DNA of 64,000 nt from Wolbachia endosymbiont (group B) of Germaria angustata. Its GTDB lineage: Bacteria; Pseudomonadota; Alphaproteobacteria; Rickettsiales; Anaplasmataceae. Location: the NCBI RefSeq assembly GCF_964026725.1, contig NZ_OZ034691.1, positions 496,001 to 560,000 of the forward strand, written 5' to 3'. A program made the translations under genes and the position numbers. A model generated the notes under the pieces. It was not told where the DNA came from. It did no database searches and saw nothing but the letters and a program-made list of their open reading frames with translations. This document shows positions 1 through 8,868 of the stretch, piece by piece (the stretch's first letter is position 1; each line of letters begins with the position of its first letter).

Positions 1-178
1 CAGGGTTTATGATATATCTAAGGAGTCTCTTCTCCATTATTTGAAGTAAGCTGTCATTTTCTGACCCTGGTTTTACAGATGCATGGTAAACATAAAGCCT
101 TGGCAAATAGAGCATACCTGCCACCCACATAATTACAGAGATAACGTGAAAAGCTTCAAGCCAGTGATAGTAGTCCAT
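1..178 (-). CDS. hemJ: HemJ-family protoporphyrinogen oxidase, N-terminal part (runs off window)
   Basis: The reading frame starts at the ATG at 178-176 and runs out of the window at base 1, giving 59 residues. The N-terminus reads MDYYHWLEAFHVISVIMWVA and continues GMLYLPRLYVYH, which matches the first membrane segment of the HemJ (UPF0093) family, including the conserved histidine at position 10 and the LPRL-VYH motif. HemJ is an inner-membrane, heme-containing enzyme that oxidises protoporphyrinogen IX to protoporphyrin IX in heme synthesis. It is divergent from pdhA, and the roughly 65 bases between the two starts should hold both promoters. The C-terminal part cannot be checked here. Confidence 0.85.
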   Translation of the reverse strand, partial: MDYYHWLEAFHVISVIMWVAGMLYLPRLYVYHASVKPGSENDSLLQIMEKRLLRYIINP

Positions 179-243
179 ATAGATAGTATTATAAAATGTT
201 AGAAATTTCTGGTATGATCTCAATTTAATAAAAGAAAGTCAAT

Positions 244-1224
244 ATGAAAGCAAAAAATTTCACTAAAGAACAGGTGATTGGATTCTACAGAAAAATGCTT
301 CTCATACGCAGATTTGAGGAAAAAGCAGGACAATTATACGGAATGGGATTAATAGGCGGATTCTGTCACTTATCAATAGGGCAAGAAGCAGTTGCAGTTG
401 GGACTCAAGCTGCATCAAAATCTGGTGATGCTTTTATCACAAGCTATAGAGACCATGGCTTAATGCTTGCATGTAATTCTGATCCGAATGTTGTGATGGC
501 AGAACTAAACGGCAAAGAAACAGGGTGTTCAAAAGGTAAAGGTGGCTCCATGCACATATTTGATGTTGAAAAAAATTTCTTTGGTGGACATGGAATAGTA
601 GGTGCACAAGTCCCAATTGGTACAGGAATAGCATTTGCTAATAAATACAAGAAAAAAGATAACGTTGTATTCACATATTTTGGTGACGGTGCTGCAAATC
701 AAGGACAAGTATATGAATCATTTAATATGGCATCTTTGTGGAAGTTACCTGTGGTTTATATCATAGAAAATAACGAATACGCAATGGGAACTTCTGTGCA
801 AAGATCAACTTTAGTAACTGAACTATATAAAAGAGGAGAGAGTTTTGGTATTCCTAGAAAACAAGTTGATGGAATGGATTTTTTCTCTGTCTATGAGATA
901 ACAAGTGAAATAGCTGAGCACGTACGTGGGAGAAAAGGACCTCTCTTGCTTGAAATGAAGACATATAGATATCGTGGCCATTCGATGTCAGATCCTGCTA
1001 CTTATCGCTCAAAAGAAGAAGTTGAAGATATGAAGCAAAATCATGATCCTATAAGCACCTTAAAGCAGTATATAACAGACAATAAAATCGCTTCTGATGA
1101 AGAATGCAAAGCTATTGATAAGGAAATACGAGATTTAGTAAAAAAGTCAGAAGATTTTGCTAAAAATAGTAAAGAGCCATGCATTGATGAACTATATACT
1201 GATGTTTATAAATTTGTTAGCTAA
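244..1224 (+). CDS. pdhA: Pyruvate dehydrogenase E1 component, alpha subunit
   Basis: This 326-residue protein is a complete alpha subunit of the heterodimeric E1 of pyruvate dehydrogenase, which decarboxylates pyruvate with thiamine diphosphate and passes the acetyl group to lipoyl-E2. The thiamine-diphosphate motif is visible at residues 147-177, from GDGAANQGQ to the closing ENN. The RYRGHSMSDPATYR segment is the conserved phosphorylation-loop region that binds the cofactor. Length is normal for alphaproteobacterial PdhA. A purine-rich AAAGAAAG lies upstream of the ATG as a modest ribosome binding site. Lpd (the E3 subunit) is at 3990 and LipA at 52193 in this window, but the beta subunit is not here. 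Confidence 0.95.
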   Translation: MKAKNFTKEQVIGFYRKMLLIRRFEEKAGQLYGMGLIGGFCHLSIGQEAVAVGTQAASKSGDAFITSYRDHGLMLACNSDPNVVMAELNGKETGCSKGKGGSMHIFDVEKNFFGGHGIVGAQVPIGTGIAFANKYKKKDNVVFTYFGDGAANQGQVYESFNMASLWKLPVVYIIENNEYAMGTSVQRSTLVTELYKRGESFGIPRKQVDGMDFFSVYEITSEIAEHVRGRKGPLLLEMKTYRYRGHSMSDPATYRSKEEVEDMKQNHDPISTLKQYITDNKIASDEECKAIDKEIRDLVKKSEDFAKNSKEPCIDELYTDVYKFVS

Positions 1225-1429
1225 TCAGTTGCCATCAAAATTATGTTTTGGCCTACTATAGATATTTTTTGGCAGCACTTAACTTTATTATATAACAGCC
1301 TAGTCAATAGAAACTGTAGTAACTCTTATATTATTGATATACACCGCTCTTGGATCATAGGTTAAATGAGTTTTATTTGACTTTTTGTGCTAGTTTGCAG
1401 AATATAAAGTTATTAATTGAATAAAATAC

Positions 1430-2860
1430 ATGACAAAAGAAAACTGGGAGACAGTAATTGGACTTGAGGTACACGCTCAGGTTTCTTCTAAGACAAAGCT
1501 ATTTTCTAGTTCACTAACGGAATTTGGCACTGAGCACAATACTCAAGTTTCTCTAGTTGATGCGGCAATGCCAGGTACATTGCCAATATTAAATTATAGC
1601 TGCATAGAGCAAGCAATATGCACCGGACTTGCAATTTCTGCAGAAATTAATAAATGCTCTTACTTTGACCGGAAAAATTATTTTTATCCCGATTTACCAC
1701 AAGGTTATCAAATAACCCAGTTCTTTGAGCCAATAGTTAAAAATGGCAAAGTTTTTATCAATAATAATGAAAAAGAAATAAGAATCGCAAGAATTCACTT
1801 AGAGCAAGATGCAGGAAAGAGTATTCATGAAGAAAGCAAAACTTACATAGATTTAAATCGTGCAGGTGTTGCTTTAATGGAAATTGTTTCAGAGCCAGAT
1901 TTTCGTTCATCTGCAGAAGCTGCAGAATTCATGAAAAAATTGAGGCAGATTTTGCGTTACATCGGTTCATGTGATGGTGATATGGAAAAGGGGTCACTTC
2001 GCTGTGATGCAAATGTTTCTGTTCGCCCAAAGGGCAGTAGCACATTTGGCACTCGTTGTGAAATAAAAAACTTAAATTCAATACGTTATATTGTACAAGC
2101 TATAGATTATGAAGCACAAAGGCAGATCAAAATTTTGGAAAGCGGAGGAGAAATAAGTCAAGATACCTTATTGTTTGATGTCACTTTAGGAAAAACAAAA
2201 GTGATGAGAAGCAAAGAAGATTCAAGTGACTATAGATATTTCCCTGAACCTGATTTACTACCTGTTGAAATAAGCCAAGACAAAATTGATTCTATTAAAT
2301 CATCTTTACCCGAGTTGCCAGATCAAAAAAAACTTCGATACATAGAGGAATTAGGTATAAATGAATACGATGCAGACGTTATCACTTCTGATAAAGAAAT
2401 TGCTGATTATTTTGAAAAATTAGCAAAAAAGCATGATTCAAAGATTGCAGTTACCTGGTTAACCGTCGAACTTTTCGGTCGTTTAAATAAAACAAATATT
2501 GATATTGTTAGCTCTCCAATTAAAGCAGATGCTTTATCCGAACTCCTCGACTTTATCGTCGATGGAACGATCTCTGCTAAACTTGGTAAACAAGTTTTTG
2601 ATATTATGTTTGAAACTGGAAAGCCTGCATCCCTTATTATAGAAGAGCAGGATCTCAAGCAAATAACTGACACATGTCAAATCTCAGAGGTAATAGATAC
2701 AATCATCAATAACAACCAAGATAAAGTTCAAGAATATAAGGGTGGTAAAACAAGATTGTATGGATTCTTTGTTGGTGAAGTTATGAAATCTACCAAAGGA
2801 AAAGCTAGCCCTGATGTCGTAAACTTGATTTTGAGTGAAAAATTAAAATTGAGTGCCTAG
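1430..2860 (+). CDS. gatB: Asp/Glu-tRNA(Asn/Gln) amidotransferase subunit B
   Basis: A 476-residue protein with the GatB signature: VIGLEVHAQ at the N-terminus, the [13 protein letters not shown] segment, [11 protein letters not shown], and the [12 protein letters not shown] motif, followed by the C-terminal GatB/YqeY helical domain ending near VNLILSEKL. GatB binds the misacylated Glu-tRNA(Gln) or Asp-tRNA(Asn) and activates the acyl group for amidation with ammonia delivered from GatA. The small partner gatC lies far away at 58080; gatA is not in the window. Length is standard for the family. About 205 bases separate it from pdhA, so it is probably transcribed on its own. Confidence 0.96.
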   Translation: MTKENWETVIGLEVHAQVSSKTKLFSSSLTEFGTEHNTQVSLVDAAMPGTLPILNYSCIEQAICTGLAISAEINKCSYFDRKNYFYPDLPQGYQITQFFEPIVKNGKVFINNNEKEIRIARIHLEQDAGKSIHEESKTYIDLNRAGVALMEIVSEPDFRSSAEAAEFMKKLRQILRYIGSCDGDMEKGSLRCDANVSVRPKGSSTFGTRCEIKNLNSIRYIVQAIDYEAQRQIKILESGGEISQDTLLFDVTLGKTKVMRSKEDSSDYRYFPEPDLLPVEISQDKIDSIKSSLPELPDQKKLRYIEELGINEYDADVITSDKEIADYFEKLAKKHDSKIAVTWLTVELFGRLNKTNIDIVSSPIKADALSELLDFIVDGTISAKLGKQVFDIMFETGKPASLIIEEQDLKQITDTCQISEVIDTIINNNQDKVQEYKGGKTRLYGFFVGEVMKSTKGKASPDVVNLILSEKLKLSA

Positions 2861-3066
2861 GTGTACGATCCCAGATCTTTTGCTATTTGCTTGACTTGTT
2901 TCTTTACATAGCTTCTAATTTAAATTCTGCTGTCTATTCTATTCACAACCTTTTGCAAAACGCTTTGCTTTCTCTCTGCTGGTCACTATTGCTTATATAA
3001 AGCAAGTATAGTACTGAATGATGTTGCAAGCACTCAGTTCGGCAATATTATCGATTTAAGACGAAG

Positions 3067-3987
3067 TTAAGATTTTGATTTTTTATTCAAACTCTTCTGA
3101 AAGTTTTTATACATATTGAAGACATCTTGATAATTTAGGTGAGTGTAAACTTGAGTAGTTTCAAGGCTTGAATGGCCAAGCAGCTGTTGTATTGATCTTA
3201 TATCAATATCTTTCTGAAGCAAATGAGTAGCAAAACTATGGCGAAATGCATGTGGAGATAAAATTTCTGGTAAGTTTAAAAATCTTCTTATTTTTTGCAA
3301 ACGATTAGCAACATAAGTTCTTCCCAATTTTTTTCCTCTTACCCCCACAAAAAGATGTCCCGCTTCGTCAAAGTGGGGACAAGCTTTTATATATTTTTGT
3401 ATACACTTTTTTACTACTGGAAGAATAAATACCTGCCTTTGTTTATCTCCCTTACCTGTTACTATTAAACTTTCATTGCTAATATCACTAACCTTAAGAT
3501 TCAATGCTTCAGTGATTCTTAAACCCGTACCATATAGCAGAACGACAATTGCAATTTCTCTTTTTACCACCCAAGGCTCGCCTAGATCAGGCAATTTCAT
3601 TTCTTTCAATAGAGTTTCTATGTTAGATATTGAAAGTGCTTTAGGTAGAGTTCTTCTCTGAATTGGCCTTGATAAAGAAAATACCGCTTCATTATTTATT
3701 TCATAATTGTTTTTTATATATTTGAAAAAATTTCTGATTACTGATAATGCGCGAGTGTTAGATCTCGCATTTACACCTCTTGTATAACGAGAGGTAAACC
3801 AACTTCTCAGTTCAGGTATGCTTAATTTTTCTAAAGAGCCAACATTTACTTCTTCACCAATGTGAGTATTTAGGAAACTTATAAGATCTTTGAGGTCCCT
3901 CATGTATGACTCCAAAGTGTTTGGTGAGTAAGACCTGTTGTACTTTAGCCAATCATACCATTTTTCAATGATTGAACCGAGGTCCAC
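3067..3987 (-). CDS. xerC: Tyrosine recombinase XerC/XerD type
   Basis: A 306-residue tyrosine recombinase with an N-terminal SAM-like DNA-binding domain (residues 1-90) and a C-terminal catalytic domain. All catalytic residues can be seen: R157 in GTGLRITEAL, K179 in TGKGDKQRQ, H246 and R249 in HAFRH, H272 in LLGHSS, and the nucleophile Y281 in TQVYTHL. It should act at dif with its partner to resolve chromosome dimers. The N-terminal domain (RALSVIRNFFKYI) looks more like XerC than XerD, but that distinction is an inference. It ends three bases before lpd begins its stop, in the same direction, so it may be the last gene of the unit with lpd and the propeller gene. Confidence 0.88.
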   Translation of the reverse strand: MDLGSIIEKWYDWLKYNRSYSPNTLESYMRDLKDLISFLNTHIGEEVNVGSLEKLSIPELRSWFTSRYTRGVNARSNTRALSVIRNFFKYIKNNYEINNEAVFSLSRPIQRRTLPKALSISNIETLLKEMKLPDLGEPWVVKREIAIVVLLYGTGLRITEALNLKVSDISNESLIVTGKGDKQRQVFILPVVKKCIQKYIKACPHFDEAGHLFVGVRGKKLGRTYVANRLQKIRRFLNLPEILSPHAFRHSFATHLLQKDIDIRSIQQLLGHSSLETTQVYTHLNYQDVFNMYKNFQKSLNKKSKS

Positions 3988-3989
3988 AG

Positions 3990-5378
3990 TTACTTTTTAA
4001 AGAAAGCATCGATGCACGCATCCCTAAAGGCTTCATTTATATCAGGATGAGAGTGACAAATTCTGTATATATCCTCTGCTGCTGCACCATATGCCATTGC
4101 AACCGCTGCTTCATTGATTAGCGTATCAGCGTATGCTCCTATGATATGTACACCGAGTATTGTATCTGCTTTGCTACAAGTCAGAACTTTCACGAATCCC
4201 TCAGCATCGTCAGTGACTTTTGCTCTACCGTTTGCAGCAAATTGACATTTACCAACTTTATACTTTCGACCAGCACTTTTTAGTTCTTCTTCAGTTTTAC
4301 CGATTGAAGAAACTGCAGGGTGGGTGTAAATGACTGACGGTATGATTTCATAATCAACGTGAGGCAATTGCCTTGCTAGTATCTCTGCAACTGCCACCCC
4401 TTCTTCCTCAGCTTTGTGAGCAAGCATTGCTCCACCAATCACATCACCAATAGCAAATATTCCTTTCACATTAGTTTCATATCTGTTGTTAACTTGAACG
4501 AAACCACGATTATCTTTTTCCATTTTTTCATCAATACCAAGACCATCAGTACATGGTTTGCGTCCTGCTGCCACCAATACCTTATCCGCCTCTATAGTGT
4601 TTATTTGATTATCTTTTACAGAGCAAACTTTCACACTCAAAGAGTTACTACTTTGTTTTATCTCTTCAACTTTGGTGCTGAGTAAAAATTTTATTCCCTG
4701 CTTTTGTAGACTAGAAAGTAAAGACTTACTTAGTTCGCTATCCATTGCTGCAGCGATTCTATCAAAAAACTCTACTACAGTAACTTCAGAGCCTAGCCTA
4801 TTCCACACAGAAGACATTTCAAGTCCTATTGCCCCAGCTCCAATTACAACAAGTTTTTTTGGTACTTCAGTTAAAGACAATGCACCAGTTGATGAAATGA
4901 TATTTTTCTCATCAATATCAATTCCTGGTAGAGAACTAACATCAGAACCAGTTGCAATTACTATATTTTTTGCCTTCAGTACCTTACCTTCAACTGAAAC
5001 TTCAAGGTTGTCTTGATCAAAAGAAGTAATTTTTCCAAGTCCATTGATCTTAGTAATTTTGTAAAGGTTAAACAGATATTCTATGCCTTTTCCAAGTTCT
5101 TGAACTCTAGCGTCTTTATAGCCTAGCATTTCTTTCAAATCGAGACTTACATCCTTAACTTTTATGCCAAGTTTTGATAGATTATTTTTCGCGCTAGCAT
5201 ACTGATAAGAGGAATGGAGTAATGCTTTTGATGGTATACACCCAACTCGCAAACACGTGCCACCAAAAATGCTATTTTTGTCTATACAAGCAACTTTGAG
5301 TCCAAGTTTTGCAGCAGCAATAGCGCATTTGTAACCACCTGGACCACCACCTATAATAATCAAATCATAATCAGTCAT
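3990..5378 (-). CDS. lpd: Dihydrolipoyl dehydrogenase (E3)
   Basis: A FAD-dependent disulfide oxidoreductase of about 462 residues. The N-terminal FAD motif is IIIGGGPGGY and the redox-active pair is C42/C47 in GGTCLRVGCIPSK. The second dinucleotide fold is VVIGAGAIGLEM, and the C-terminal dimerisation domain carries the catalytic HSHPDINEAF. It re-oxidises dihydrolipoamide on the E2 subunits of pyruvate and 2-oxoglutarate dehydrogenase. An in-frame TTG three codons upstream is possible, but the ATG at 5378 gives the usual MTDYDL start. The start overlaps the last 8 bases of the upstream propeller gene, so the two are translationally coupled. Confidence 0.95.
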   Translation of the reverse strand: MTDYDLIIIGGGPGGYKCAIAAAKLGLKVACIDKNSIFGGTCLRVGCIPSKALLHSSYQYASAKNNLSKLGIKVKDVSLDLKEMLGYKDARVQELGKGIEYLFNLYKITKINGLGKITSFDQDNLEVSVEGKVLKAKNIVIATGSDVSSLPGIDIDEKNIISSTGALSLTEVPKKLVVIGAGAIGLEMSSVWNRLGSEVTVVEFFDRIAAAMDSELSKSLLSSLQKQGIKFLLSTKVEEIKQSSNSLSVKVCSVKDNQINTIEADKVLVAAGRKPCTDGLGIDEKMEKDNRGFVQVNNRYETNVKGIFAIGDVIGGAMLAHKAEEEGVAVAEILARQLPHVDYEIIPSVIYTHPAVSSIGKTEEELKSAGRKYKVGKCQFAANGRAKVTDDAEGFVKVLTCSKADTILGVHIIGAYADTLINEAAVAMAYGAAAEDIYRICHSHPDINEAFRDACIDAFFKK

Positions 5379-6480
5379 AAAAAACAAACCTATTTTCTAA
5401 AGAATAAACACCATTTCCTTCAGTCGTTATATACATCTTACCATGGGTAAATACTGGAGCATGAAACACATTACCAGGTATTTTAATTACCCTTCCTGTA
5501 CTTTCAGATCCAGGAAAAACAAATATTGAACCTTTATTACTTGTTACCCAAAGCGTATGGGCATACATAATTGGAACAAACAATTGCACATTCTCTATAA
5601 AATCAGATGTCCAAACTGTTTCTCCACTTTGTATGTCGATGCCAATTACCTTATTATCTTTAGTCACCATGAAAATTCTTCCGCCTTCTTTTTGTTTCTC
5701 TGCAGGAATAAGAGGGCTATAATATGACTCAATGTTTGATATACTTTTTACTTGTAGTGGCCTTGACCATAAAATATTTCCTGAGTTTACGTCAATGCTA
5801 TAAATATAAGAGTTGCTCGTAGCTATTAAGATATTATCGTGTACTCTAGGCGTAGTAGTTACATCTGTAAGCTGTGTATCTAAAAGATTTGTAGCTAATT
5901 TTTGGCTCCATAGTTTTTTACCTTCTTCATTAAAAGCTATTAACGCACCATTTGAAAATGGTGCCATTATTTTATCATTAGAGACTGCTGGTGAGATGGA
6001 ATATAAACCTCGAACCTCATTTATACCATTTTGATAAGCCCAAATGGGGCTGCCATCTTTTATATCAAATGCATGTAGATAGTTATCAATAGTCAATACT
6101 ACCAACTTATTGTTTATTACTATTGCTTTCCCTCTTGCCGGAGCTCTTAATTCTTTTTCCCATTGAATCTCCCCTGTTTTCGCATCTATTGTGTGTAGAA
6201 TGTTATCCACTACAAAGAAAACATTTTCTTTGTAGCTCGATAAACTCATATTACCAATTTTTTTCCTACTTGAGAGGTATAATTTCCAATTTATAACTCT
6301 TGGGTTATCGATATCAAAGGAATATAAGGTACCGTGCTTGTCTGGTAAAATAACGCTATTTTCTGTAAGTATTGGAGCTACATATCCTTGAGATAATTTT
6401 TTATCTACTAAACTTATTCGTTCGCTTGCCATTGTATAGTTACTATACAATAACATTATCATGACAATTATTATTTTCAT
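5371..6480 (-). CDS. Periplasmic PQQ-like beta-propeller protein (BamB-like)
   Basis: A 369-residue protein with a cleavable signal peptide (hydrophobic MIMLLYSNYTMAS) followed by repeated propeller blades of the PQQ/WD type, for example DAKTGEIQWEKEL, DIKDGSPIWAYQ, DVNSGNILWSRP and DIQSGETVWTSD. The overall layout matches BamB, the propeller subunit of the outer-membrane beta-barrel assembly machine, but BamB is usually a lipoprotein and no lipobox cysteine is visible here, so this would be a soluble periplasmic form. It overlaps lpd by 8 bases. Its role as BamB is inference; other PQQ-propeller proteins without enzyme activity are possible. Confidence 0.75.
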   Translation of the reverse strand: MKIIIVMIMLLYSNYTMASERISLVDKKLSQGYVAPILTENSVILPDKHGTLYSFDIDNPRVINWKLYLSSRKKIGNMSLSSYKENVFFVVDNILHTIDAKTGEIQWEKELRAPARGKAIVINNKLVVLTIDNYLHAFDIKDGSPIWAYQNGINEVRGLYSISPAVSNDKIMAPFSNGALIAFNEEGKKLWSQKLATNLLDTQLTDVTTTPRVHDNILIATSNSYIYSIDVNSGNILWSRPLQVKSISNIESYYSPLIPAEKQKEGGRIFMVTKDNKVIGIDIQSGETVWTSDFIENVQLFVPIMYAHTLWVTSNKGSIFVFPGSESTGRVIKIPGNVFHAPVFTHGKMYITTEGNGVYSLENRFVFYD

Positions 6481-6803
6481 TATTTAGTGAAAACAAGATT
6501 CATTAATATACATACTAGAAACGTAAATCACAACGAAAATGTTCTTAATTGTGGATCAAAAGCATTAACGTAATGTCATGCCATTATGTAAAGATTCTCT
6601 TACTGTAATAATTTTTATCAAGTATTGATAAAAACACATTTCGATAGCCCAGACTAACGCTGTCAGTAATATTACCATAATATGAAATGGAAATGTACGC
6701 AGCATTTTCACGATGAAAGATATTGTTGTAATGTCATTCATTTAAACTATGCATATCAATTTGAAAAATGTACATTGTCTTATGCTATAGTACCTAAAAA
6801 TAA
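6481..6803. other. Intergenic region with a perfect hairpin
   Basis: This divergent intergenic stretch of 323 bases holds no convincing gene. It contains a perfect 10-bp inverted repeat at 6612-6634 (TTTTTATCAA, three-base loop, TTGATAAAAA), which could be a terminator working in both directions or an operator between the two divergent units. A TTGAAA at 6761 and TATAGT at 6786 with 19 bases between them could be a weak promoter for the membrane protein at 6804. Confidence 0.4.
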
Positions 6804-7598
6804 ATGCTCAACATACAAAATAACGCTTCACTTTGCAGGCAATGGATATTCTTGGCAGTACTTGCTCTTGCTTGTTCTGGACTGCTGTCAATAATTGTTA
6901 TTTTTCTACGATTGCCTTTTATTTCTTCTCTCATTCCTTCTGCACAATATATCTTTGATAATGCACTGGTGATACACGTAAATTTGTCAATTTTGGTATG
7001 GATGTGCTCTATAATATCTCTGCTCTTCATCATAAACTTAAAAAACACCAATCATTGGTTTAACTTCTCATGGATTCTCTCAATCCTTTCCATGCTGCTA
7101 ATGTTTATATCTGCATTTGTTCCAAATACTGAAGTTATCAAAAGTAACTATATACCTGTATTACAAAACAAATTATTTTTACTTGGACTCAGTCTTTTCA
7201 TTACCAGCATATTGATAAATACAGCTCTAGCCTACATATCAAATAAACAAGACTCATATCTTTCAATCGGACAAATTGGCCTGGTCATTATACTTGTGTC
7301 ATCATTTCTTTGTGTTGTTTTAGCACATAAAAATATGCCTCCAGGTCTATATCACTCGGACAAGAATTTATTTTATGAATATCTCTTTTGGGGAGGCGGA
7401 CATTTACTGCAGTTTGCCTTTGCTCAAGCAATGTTTTTAGTTTATTTGATCATACTGAATGCTCGCTATATTAGTCTAAATAAAATTACCATTTTACCAC
7501 TATTTATAAACACAGTTTTGACCGTAGGTGCGCCGTTTATATACTTTATTTATTCGTCGGATAGTGCTGAATTGATACAGTTTTTACCTGGCATATGA
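6804..7598 (+). CDS. Heme-copper oxidase subunit I-like membrane protein, N-terminal part
   Basis: A 264-residue, highly hydrophobic protein with about seven predicted membrane segments. Together with the next frame it resembles subunit I of heme-copper oxidases of the cbb3/NorB kind: histidine-bearing helices include VIHVNLSILVW near residue 55 and FWGGGHLLQFAFAQ near residue 198. The frame stops at 7598 just after LIQFLPGI, four bases into the start of the following gene (ATGA overlap). It may therefore be a real two-gene, translationally coupled arrangement, or a single ancestral gene split by a frameshift near 7590. The family call rests on spacing and histidines, not a search. Confidence 0.55.
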   Translation: MLNIQNNASLCRQWIFLAVLALACSGLLSIIVIFLRLPFISSLIPSAQYIFDNALVIHVNLSILVWMCSIISLLFIINLKNTNHWFNFSWILSILSMLLMFISAFVPNTEVIKSNYIPVLQNKLFLLGLSLFITSILINTALAYISNKQDSYLSIGQIGLVIILVSSFLCVVLAHKNMPPGLYHSDKNLFYEYLFWGGGHLLQFAFAQAMFLVYLIILNARYISLNKITILPLFINTVLTVGAPFIYFIYSSDSAELIQFLPGI

Positions 7599-8095
7599 GA
7601 ATTGCTGGAGCAGTTCTGCCGTGCTTTTTAACAATATTAGTGTATTGCAACATAAAAACTCTACTCAATGATAAGGGCAATTATCTTCTCCACTCGTTTG
7701 TATTGTTCATTTATGGAGGTGTGCTTGGAGTGCTAACTATTGAAGGAAATGTCACTATCCTTGCGCATTATCACGGTTCTGTGGTTGGTATTACTATAGC
7801 TTTTATGAATTTTGTCTACTGGCTGTTACCAAAATTGGGCTGTAAAGAAATAAAAAGCTCCATAGTAAGATTACAGATTTACGCTTACAGTTTGGGACAT
7901 TTTCTCCATATTACTGGCCTTGTTTGGCTTGGTGGATATGGTGCCTTAAGAAAAGTTGCAGATCTGCCAAGTATTTCATCAATGTTGGCACGTGCTTGTT
8001 TTATTACGGGTGGAGCTATATCAGTTATTGGTGGAATGTTATTCATAATAATTGTGATGTTACATCTTCTTAAAGGCAAGGCTCGTACCAACTAA
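7595..8095 (+). CDS. Heme-copper oxidase subunit I-like membrane protein, C-terminal part
   Basis: A 166-residue membrane protein with about four predicted helices that continues the protein above. It carries the histidine pairs expected for the metal centres: LAHYHGSVVGITIAFM (residues 52-67) and YSLGHFLHITGLVW (near residue 100). Its first codons, MRIAGAVLP, look like the interior of a helix rather than a natural N-terminus, which favours a split gene, while the ATGA stop-start overlap favours coupling. If functional, the two halves would need to assemble in the inner membrane. Confidence 0.55.
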   Translation: MRIAGAVLPCFLTILVYCNIKTLLNDKGNYLLHSFVLFIYGGVLGVLTIEGNVTILAHYHGSVVGITIAFMNFVYWLLPKLGCKEIKSSIVRLQIYAYSLGHFLHITGLVWLGGYGALRKVADLPSISSMLARACFITGGAISVIGGMLFIIIVMLHLLKGKARTN

Positions 8096-8212
8096 CCCAC
8101 AGAAACAAAATTAAAAATTTTAGTGTAAAATTACTATATTTACTTTGTACTATGGCTCAAACAACCTGCTTCAAATTTGGAAAGGCAGTGAAATGAAAAA
8201 AACTATATCAAG

Positions 8213-8722
8213 CTAGACTGAATTCTTATTTGCTACTCCTTTTGGTTCTTGTGTTCCATTTATTTGAGAGCTAGGTTTCATTATTAAACCACCAGCTAAG
8301 AATGCAGATACTGTTGCTATAACAACGATTAACCATATGTCCAATTTAGTTGTATGTTCAAGTGTAATATACACTACTAACCCAACAGCAAGACCAGTGC
8401 TAGCAGTAGCGATGTATGTTGCTTTTTCTTTCAGTTGTTTATTTGCTTCATTTTTGGTTTCTAATATTTTCTTTTCTTGCTGTAACTGCTGGATTTGAGT
8501 ATTTATTTTTTGTTTCAGTTCATTCGATACTTCACTTTTTAGTTCATTTTTTATTTTATTTTTTAATTTAGATATTGCCTTTTCTGGGCTTTTTTTAACT
8601 TCTAGTTCCAACACGTCCTCAAGCAATTCTGCTAGTTTTATTTTTTCATTGGAGGGCAGATAGTATGGATCATATAGAGCATTAACAAGATCTTGTAAAT
8701 CAGAAAATTTAAAATCAGGCAT
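8213..8722 (-). CDS. Hypothetical membrane protein with coiled coil
   Basis: Not recognised. The 169-residue product starts at the ATG at 8722, chosen because GAGG lies eight bases upstream; a longer frame from 8776 has no such site. It has an acidic, helical N-terminus (residues 1-40), a Lys/Glu/Gln-rich coiled-coil region (about 45-98) and two membrane segments at about 101-121 and 128-147, ending in a short polar tail. The two closely spaced membrane helices suggest a hairpin anchor with both ends in the cytoplasm. It is divergent from valS. Similar small coiled-coil and hairpin proteins are common in Wolbachia accessory DNA, but no function can be given. Confidence 0.65.
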   Translation of the reverse strand: MPDFKFSDLQDLVNALYDPYYLPSNEKIKLAELLEDVLELEVKKSPEKAISKLKNKIKNELKSEVSNELKQKINTQIQQLQQEKKILETKNEANKQLKEKATYIATASTGLAVGLVVYITLEHTTKLDIWLIVVIATVSAFLAGGLIMKPSSQINGTQEPKGVANKNSV

Positions 8723-8868
8723 AATAAACCTCAATACTAAAAATTTATCGTGTAATACATAAAAAACTAAAATCAAGAAATTTTGTATTATAAACTAAAA
8801 TGTCAGACATTAAAATTGCTGTATTTGCTCAATTGTGCTAACTTAAAGCTTAAAACTGAAAAATATTT

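Noticed and set aside
4416..5016. Plus-strand frames antisense to lpd
   Set aside because: They are shadows of a well-conserved gene on the other strand, with no ribosome binding sites or family resemblance.
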